From Ideonella margarita (GTDB taxonomy: Bacteria; Pseudomonadota; Gammaproteobacteria; Burkholderiales; Burkholderiaceae_C), in contig NZ_JBBUTI010000002.1 in assembly GCF_038066635.1 (NCBI RefSeq), positions 124,001-188,000 of the forward strand: a stretch of 64,000 nt of DNA, given 5' to 3'. Positions 59,144 to 64,000 of this stretch are shown piece by piece; the first letter of the stretch is position 1; each line of letters begins with the position of its first letter. Below the pieces are notes generated by a model. It had not been told where the DNA came from, ran no database searches, and saw nothing but the letters and a program-made list of their open reading frames with translations. The translations under genes and the position numbers were made by a program.

Positions 59144-59776
59144 ATGAGCGCCCCGGAATCCGACCGCCCGGCTGGCGGATTTTTCTCGCGCTGGTCGCGC
59201 CGCAAGGCGGACGTGCGGGAGGCTGAAGCGGCCGCCGTGGTGCCCGTCGCACCTCCGGCGCCGGTACCAGCCAACACGCCGCCTGCCGGTGCTTCAGCCA
59301 CCGAGCCCACCGACCCCGCACAGCCGCCCGCGCCCACCCTGGCCGACGTGGCCGAGCTGCAGGTGGGCGACGAGGTCAGCCGCTTCGTGCAGCGCGACGT
59401 GAATCCCGATGTGCGCAATGCCGCGCTGAAGAAGCTGTTCGCCGATCCGCACTACAACGTGATGGACGGCCTCGACATCTACATCGACGACTACAGCCAG
59501 CCCGACCCGCTGCCGGAAGGCTGGCTGGAAAGGATGGTGCAGAGCGAGGCCCTGGGCCTGTTCCGCAAAGACCCGACCGAACCTGAGGCAGGCGACGCCG
59601 ACCTGGTTACCGCCGCCGCCCCTGACACAGCCCCCGCGCTCGAAGCTGATCGCTCCGAGACGCTCACCCTGCCCGAGCCCACCCCCGATGAAAACGCTGA
59701 TCTGCGACTGCAACCGGACCCTGCCGCTGAACGCCCCCGCGCTGAGCCAGGCCCTGGCGAAGACACCGGGCGCTGA
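59144..59776 (+). CDS. DUF3306 protein
   Basis: A 210 aa protein with the DUF3306 N-terminal motif GGFFSRWSRRKADVREAE. A long Pro/Ala linker follows, then the conserved middle (NPDVRNAALKKLFADPHYNVMDGLDIYIDDYSQPDPLPEGWLERM) and a disordered acidic tail. The last 89 bp overlap the next gene in another frame, an unusually long overlap. It pairs with DUF3305 in formate dehydrogenase loci. Function unknown. Confidence 0.85.
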   Translation: MSAPESDRPAGGFFSRWSRRKADVREAEAAAVVPVAPPAPVPANTPPAGASATEPTDPAQPPAPTLADVAELQVGDEVSRFVQRDVNPDVRNAALKKLFADPHYNVMDGLDIYIDDYSQPDPLPEGWLERMVQSEALGLFRKDPTEPEAGDADLVTAAAPDTAPALEADRSETLTLPEPTPDENADLRLQPDPAAERPRAEPGPGEDTGR

Positions 59777-61862
59777 TACCGACGGCCTGGACACGGTCCA
59801 CTCGCTGCTGTGCCGCCGCGAGGCTGGCAGCTTCCAGCGCGCCGCCAAGTCGGGCGACGATGTGCTGGTGGCCTGCACCCAGGAAAGCCGCCTCTTCCTC
59901 GACCTGAACGCGGCCACCGAGGGCACCCAGCCCGTCACCGAACGGCCGATCCGTTTCGTCAACCTGCGTGAAACCGGCGGCTGGTCGAAAGACGGTGCCC
60001 AGGCCACGCCCAAGCTGGCAGCCCTGATCGCCGCGGCCCAGCTGCCCGATCCCACGCCGGTGGTCACCGTGCCCTACCGCTCGTCCGGCCGTACGCTGGT
60101 GATCGGCAGCGCCGATGACGCCGTGCGCATGGCCACGCTGCTGGCCGACAAGCTGGACGTGACCCTGCTGCTCGACGGCCCCGGCGGCGCCCTGCCCCAG
60201 CGGCGCGACTGGCCGGTGCACACGGGCCAGCTCACCCGGCTGACGGGCTGGCTGGGTCAGTTCGAGGCACATTGGTCGGCCGGCAATCCGATCGACGCCG
60301 AGCTGTGCACGCGCTGCAATGCCTGCATCGACGTTTGCCCCGAAGGCGCGATCGACTTCAGCTACCAGGTCGATCTGGCCCGCTGCAACAGCCACCGCGC
60401 CTGCGTGCAGGTGTGCGAGGTGGCTGGCGCGATTGATTTCAACCGCAGCGCGACCACGATCACCGAAGCGTTCGACTTGGTGCTCGATCTGCGCGAAGCC
60501 CCTGCCTTCAGCCAGCACCAGCCGCCGCAAGGCTATTTCCACCCGGGCCGCGACGAGCGCCGCCGGATGGACGCCGTGCTGCAGCTGCGGGAGATGGTGG
60601 GCGAGTTCGACAAGCCCAAGTTCTTCCACTACACGCACAAGCTGTGCGCGCACAGCCGCAATGAGCAGATCGGCTGCAGCGCCTGCATCGACGTGTGCTC
60701 GACCAGCGCCATCCGCAGCAATGCCTCGCTCAAGGGCGTCAGCAAGCAGGTGATCGCCCAGGGTGGTGGCGGCGGCATCATCGTCGAGCCACACCTGTGC
60801 GTCGGCTGCGGCGCCTGCACCACCGTGTGCCCGAGCGGCGCGCTGGCCTACGCCACGCCCGACACCGTCGACATGGGCAAGCGCCTGCGCACCCTGGTGG
60901 GCGCCTACCAGCGCGCCAGCGGCAAGCACGCAGCGCTGCTGGTGCACAGCCAGGGCGCCGGCACCCGGCTGATCGATGAGCTGGGCCGCGCCGCCCGCAC
61001 GCAGGCCGATGTGCACGGCGTGCCCGCCCGCGTGCTGCCGATGGCCGTGTGGCACACCGCCAGCATGGGCCTGGACCTGTGGCTCTCGGCCATCGCGATG
61101 GGCGCCTCACAGATCATGGTGCTGCTGACCGACGAGGAAGCGCCCGAGTACCGCCAGGCCCTGACCGAGCAGATGGCGGTGGCCCAGGCCATCCTCCACG
61201 CACTGGGCTTTGAAGGCAAACACCTGCACCTGCTGGAAGCCCGCGATGCGCGCGACCTGGCCAGCCTGGACGCCGCCCTGCGCTGCGCCCCCGCTGCCAC
61301 CGTGGCCCAGCCGCTGGCCATGGCCACCCAGGCCAACAAGCGCGCCACGCTCGACATGGCGTTGGACCACCTGCTCTCGCAAGCCCCGACCAAGCCCGAA
61401 GCCATCGCGCTGCCGAAGGCAGGCTCGCCGTTTGGCAGCCTGCAGGTCAACACCGACCGCTGCACCTTGTGCCTGGCCTGCGTGGGCGCCTGCCCCGAAG
61501 GCGCGCTGGCCGACAACACCGAGAAGCCGCAGCTGCGCTTCATCGAGAAGAACTGCGTGCAGTGCGGCCTGTGCGTCAGCACCTGCCCGGAAACCGCCAT
61601 CACGCTGGAGCCGCGCCTGTGGCTGGCCGACGAGGGCAAGGCCCGCAAGAGCGCCCGCGTGCTGCATGAGGCTGCACCCTTCGCCTGCATCCGCTGCGCC
61701 AAGCCCTTCGGCACGCTGAAGGCCATCGAGAACATGCTGGGCAAGCTGGCGGGCCATCCGGCCTTCCAGGGCGCCGCCGCCGATCGTCTGAAGATGTGCA
61801 ACGACTGCCGCGTCGTCGACATGTTCAGCGACCAGCAACAGACCCACATCACCAAGCTCTGA
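59688..61862 (+). CDS. 724-residue polyferredoxin of the fdh locus
   Basis: A large cytoplasmic Fe-S protein without signal or membrane segment. Classic CxxCxxCxxxC motifs start near residues 207 (CTRCNACIDVC), 371 (CVGCGACTTVC), 591 (CTLCLACVGAC) and 623 (CVQCGLCVSTC). Partial motifs occur near 232 (CNSHRACVQVC) and 325-342 (CAHSRNEQIGCSACIDVC). CIRC at about 665 and CNDC at about 704 could form a zinc ribbon. The middle (about 420-560) resembles an Fe-S-adjacent hydrogenase/HdrA-like delta domain. It may supply electrons for FDH cofactor maturation or be a soluble electron partner; neither is proven. Confidence 0.85.
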   Translation: MKTLICDCNRTLPLNAPALSQALAKTPGADTDGLDTVHSLLCRREAGSFQRAAKSGDDVLVACTQESRLFLDLNAATEGTQPVTERPIRFVNLRETGGWSKDGAQATPKLAALIAAAQLPDPTPVVTVPYRSSGRTLVIGSADDAVRMATLLADKLDVTLLLDGPGGALPQRRDWPVHTGQLTRLTGWLGQFEAHWSAGNPIDAELCTRCNACIDVCPEGAIDFSYQVDLARCNSHRACVQVCEVAGAIDFNRSATTITEAFDLVLDLREAPAFSQHQPPQGYFHPGRDERRRMDAVLQLREMVGEFDKPKFFHYTHKLCAHSRNEQIGCSACIDVCSTSAIRSNASLKGVSKQVIAQGGGGGIIVEPHLCVGCGACTTVCPSGALAYATPDTVDMGKRLRTLVGAYQRASGKHAALLVHSQGAGTRLIDELGRAARTQADVHGVPARVLPMAVWHTASMGLDLWLSAIAMGASQIMVLLTDEEAPEYRQALTEQMAVAQAILHALGFEGKHLHLLEARDARDLASLDAALRCAPAATVAQPLAMATQANKRATLDMALDHLLSQAPTKPEAIALPKAGSPFGSLQVNTDRCTLCLACVGACPEGALADNTEKPQLRFIEKNCVQCGLCVSTCPETAITLEPRLWLADEGKARKSARVLHEAAPFACIRCAKPFGTLKAIENMLGKLAGHPAFQGAAADRLKMCNDCRVVDMFSDQQQTHITKL

Positions 61863-61875
61863 AACGCACACCGCC

Positions 61876-62511
61876 ATGAACGCCGACCAACTGCGCTCCC
61901 TGAGCTTTGCCACCGCCGACGACAGCGAAGAGCTGGCCCGTGCCGAGCTGTACGGCCTGCTGGCCCGCCTGTGGCTGGCACCGCCCGATGAGGCCCTGCT
62001 GCGCCAGTTCGGCGTCGCCGTGACGCAGGCGCCTGAATCAGGCGCCTTTCTGGAAGGCCCCTGGGAACAGCTCGTGGGCACCCTGCGGGCCACCACCGAG
62101 GCGGATGCCAAGCTGGAGTTCGATGCGCTGTTCGGCGGAGTCGGCAAGCCCGAGGTCTTTCTGTTCGGCTCGTTTTACCTGGCCGGCTTTCTGAACGAGA
62201 AGCCGCTGGCCGTGCTGCGGGAAGACCTCGCCCGACTCGGTCTGACCCGCGACGAGACCTCTGGCGACACCGAAGACCACATCGCCTACGGCCTGGAAGT
62301 GATGCGCTGGCTCATCGCCGGTGACGACATCGCCATCTGCAACCTGGAGCAGCAGCGCCGCTTCTTCCGCAATCACATGCAGACCTGGGTCGGCAAGCTC
62401 TGCGACACCGTGGCCGTGCACCCGGCGGCGCGCTTGTACCGGCAGCTGGCGGGCTTCACCCAGGCCTTCATGCAGGTGGAAACGCAAGCCTTCGACATGC
62501 TGGAGGGCTGA
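61876..62511 (+). CDS. TorD/DmsD-like molybdoenzyme chaperone
   Basis: A 211 aa all-helical protein of the TorD family, dedicated chaperones that bind TAT leaders and hold molybdoenzyme subunits for cofactor insertion. Recognised by ARAELYGLLARLWLAPP, LEFDALFGGVGKPEVFLFGSFYLAGF and HIAYGLEVMRWLIAGDD. The natural client is the FDH catalytic subunit encoded 8.5 kb away. It starts 13 bp after the polyferredoxin and 3 bp before mobA. Confidence 0.9.
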   Translation: MNADQLRSLSFATADDSEELARAELYGLLARLWLAPPDEALLRQFGVAVTQAPESGAFLEGPWEQLVGTLRATTEADAKLEFDALFGGVGKPEVFLFGSFYLAGFLNEKPLAVLREDLARLGLTRDETSGDTEDHIAYGLEVMRWLIAGDDIAICNLEQQRRFFRNHMQTWVGKLCDTVAVHPAARLYRQLAGFTQAFMQVETQAFDMLEG

Positions 62512-62514
62512 AGC

Positions 62515-63132
62515 GTGATCAACACCGATGACATCACCGGCCTGATCCTGGCGGGCGGGCGCGGCAGCCGCATGGGCGGCGTCGACAAGGGCCTGCAGAA
62601 CCACCTCGGCATGCCGCTGGCCATGCACGCGCTGCTGCGGCTCGGGCAGCAGGTGGGGCATCTGATGATCAATGCCAACCGGAACCTCGGCGCCTATGAA
62701 TCGATGGGCGTGCCGGTCTGGCCGGATGCGGTGAGCGACTTCCCCGGCCCGCTGGCGGGCTTCCTCGCCGGGTTGGAGCGCAGCGAAACCCCGTACCTCG
62801 TGACCGTGCCTTGCGACACGCCGAACTTCCCACCCGACCTGGTGCAGCGTCTGGCAGCCGCGCTGGAAGCGGAAGACGCCGATCTGGCCATGGCGGCCAC
62901 GATGGAGCCCGACGAGGGCTCGGCCGATGGCACCTTGAAGGTGCAGGTACAGCCGGTGTTCTGCCTGATGAAGACCTCGCTGATGGAAAGCCTGGTCGCG
63001 TTCACGCAATCGGGTCAACGCAAGATCGATGTGTGGACGGCCCAGCACCGCTGCGCCACGGTCGTGTTTGACAACGCCGCGGCGTTTGCCAACGCCAACA
63101 CGCCGGAAGAACTGCGACGCCTGCAGGGGTGA
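62515..63132 (+). CDS. mobA: molybdenum cofactor guanylyltransferase
   Basis: A 205 aa nucleotidyltransferase joining GMP to molybdopterin to make the MGD cofactor needed by formate dehydrogenase. The N-terminal motif LILAGGRGSRMGGVDKGL (residues about 10-27), GPLAGFLAGL and VPCDTPNFP are typical. GTG start, 3 bp after the TorD-like stop. It is the last gene of the operon. Confidence 0.93.
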   Translation: MINTDDITGLILAGGRGSRMGGVDKGLQNHLGMPLAMHALLRLGQQVGHLMINANRNLGAYESMGVPVWPDAVSDFPGPLAGFLAGLERSETPYLVTVPCDTPNFPPDLVQRLAAALEAEDADLAMAATMEPDEGSADGTLKVQVQPVFCLMKTSLMESLVAFTQSGQRKIDVWTAQHRCATVVFDNAAAFANANTPEELRRLQG

Positions 63133-63183
63133 AGTGCCCAACGGCTGACGCTCGGAACCGCTGTGGGCAAGTCCGCTTCGGGC

Positions 63184-63537
63184 TCAGCCCCACCACCTGA
63201 ACAACTCCGGCCGGCTCTGCCGGTATTCGGCCAGCCGGGCCAGGGTATGCGGCACCAGGGCATGCGCGCCGAACCACAGCGCGTCCTCAAAAGCCGGCCC
63301 CGGGAACCGCAGCGAGACGCCCACCCCGGCCCAGCCCGCCCAATCCACCTCCGGCATGGCCTTGACCAGCTTGTCCGGGGCCGAGCGCATCACCGACGCC
63401 AGCGCTGACAGCTGCTGCGCCACTTCCGCCCGCGTGGCGACACTGGCCAGCAGCTCCCCCTGGTCCTGATCGCCCAGCAGCGTGATGACAGCGTCGCCCG
63501 TCTCCTGGACGATGCCCAGCAACGGTGCAGTGATCAT
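63184..63537 (-). CDS. conserved-looking protein of unknown function
   Basis: A 117 aa soluble protein I do not recognise. It has no signal peptide and no Cys; a helical middle (EVAQQLSALASVMRSAPDKLVKAMPE) precedes a C-terminal part rich in Phe/Trp (GVGVSLRFPGPAFEDALWFGAH, ending FRWWG). ATG 63537 has a strong GGAGG site 6-9 bases upstream; a TTG four codons earlier is less likely. It is convergent with mobA and divergent from the ModE-type gene. Confidence 0.65.
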   Translation of the reverse strand: MITAPLLGIVQETGDAVITLLGDQDQGELLASVATRAEVAQQLSALASVMRSAPDKLVKAMPEVDWAGWAGVGVSLRFPGPAFEDALWFGAHALVPHTLARLAEYRQSRPELFRWWG

Positions 63538-63612
63538 GATGGCCTCCAAGGGTGTTGATCTTCTTCGTCATGCTCAGCAGGTTTTGCGCCAGGGCTGCCT
63601 ACACTGCCCCCC

Positions 63613-64000
63613 ATGATTGAACGGCGTCGCCCAATGACGGCGGCCAAGGCGGCCGCCACCTCCCCGCTGACCGGGCACTTCGCGCTGCAGGGCCCGCAGG
63701 GCAGCCTGCTGGACGACACCCGCATGCGGCTGCTGGAGGCCATCGACACCCACGGCTCGCTCAATCGGGCGGCGGCCCATGTGCCCATGTCGTACAAGGC
63801 AGCGTGGGAAATGCTCAACACGATGAGCAGCCTGTCGGCCACGCCGCTGGTGGAGCGGCTCACCGGCGGCGCGGGCGGCGGCGGCACCCGCCTGACCGCC
63901 CACGCCCGGCAGCTGATGGCGCTGTACCGGGCCATGGCCAGCTCGCAGCAGGATGTGCTGAACCGGCTCGGCAGCATGCCGGCCGACAGCACCCCCGACG
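63613..64000 (+). CDS. modE: ModE-type molybdate-responsive regulator, 3' end beyond window
   Basis: 129 codons are present. The winged-helix domain matches ModE: SLLDDTRMRLLEAIDTHGSL, NRAAAHVPMSYKAAWEMLNTMS, then GGAGGGGTRLTAHARQLMALYRAM. ModE senses molybdate through C-terminal Mop domains and controls molybdate uptake and molybdoenzyme genes. The Mop part would lie beyond the window, so a single-domain form cannot be excluded. Its place after mobA fits the molybdenum theme of the region. Confidence 0.85.
   Translation, partial: MIERRRPMTAAKAAATSPLTGHFALQGPQGSLLDDTRMRLLEAIDTHGSLNRAAAHVPMSYKAAWEMLNTMSSLSATPLVERLTGGAGGGGTRLTAHARQLMALYRAMASSQQDVLNRLGSMPADSTPD

Overview
The window is a 64 kb high-GC chromosomal segment of a ubiquinone-using betaproteobacterium, most likely a member of Burkholderiales (Comamonadaceae/Sphaerotilaceae-like). 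The evidence is the gene order mlaFEDACB, the order gltBD / dgt / aroB / aroK / pilQPONM / ponA / cyaY / lptM, a Burkholderiales-type general porin, coq7, and dense coding with many ATGA and GTGA start/stop overlaps. No tRNA, rRNA, prophage or CRISPR array was seen.

Layout. 1-5.1 kb: sugar-phosphate genes pgi (cut by the window edge) and tal on the minus strand, divergent from zwf-hexR, with a HexR-type operator just before zwf. 5.1-9.2 kb: a complete phospholipid-transport operon mlaFEDACB. 9.3-17.1 kb: a type IV pilus minor-pilin operon (pilE, fimT, pilV, pilW, pilX, pilY1, then a TonB-C-like protein). 17.2-23.5 kb: gltBD glutamate synthase. 23.57-24.37 kb: a REP-associated transposase (RAYT) element with its own terminal repeats. 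24.4-34.1 kb: dgt, aroB, aroK, an Ig-like lipoprotein and pilMNOPQ. 34.3-37.3 kb: ponA, cyaY, lptM. 37.4-41.3 kb: a dipeptide-type ABC transporter without its binding protein. 41.5-47 kb: DUF3047 lipoprotein, porin, coq7, an OsmC protein, a structured ncRNA (best guess 6S RNA), ilvA and a carboxymuconolactone decarboxylase-like gene.

47-64 kb is one functional block for a molybdenum formate dehydrogenase. The minus-strand operon encodes a TAT-leader small protein, the catalytic subunit (Cys at the Sec position), the Fe-S subunit, a small lipoprotein, the cytochrome b subunit, a small secreted protein and FdhD. Divergent from it is a two-component system whose NtrC-type regulator lacks the sigma-54 contact motif. 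Downstream of the kinase is a maturation-like series: an Mrp/ApbC Fe-S carrier, DUF3305, DUF3306, a 724-residue polyferredoxin, a TorD-like chaperone and mobA. A small unknown gene and a ModE-type regulator follow. Near-identical 15 bp palindromes lie before the regulator/fdh divergent promoters and before the mrp operon, suggesting that one regulator co-controls both halves. This is the most interesting unit in the window.
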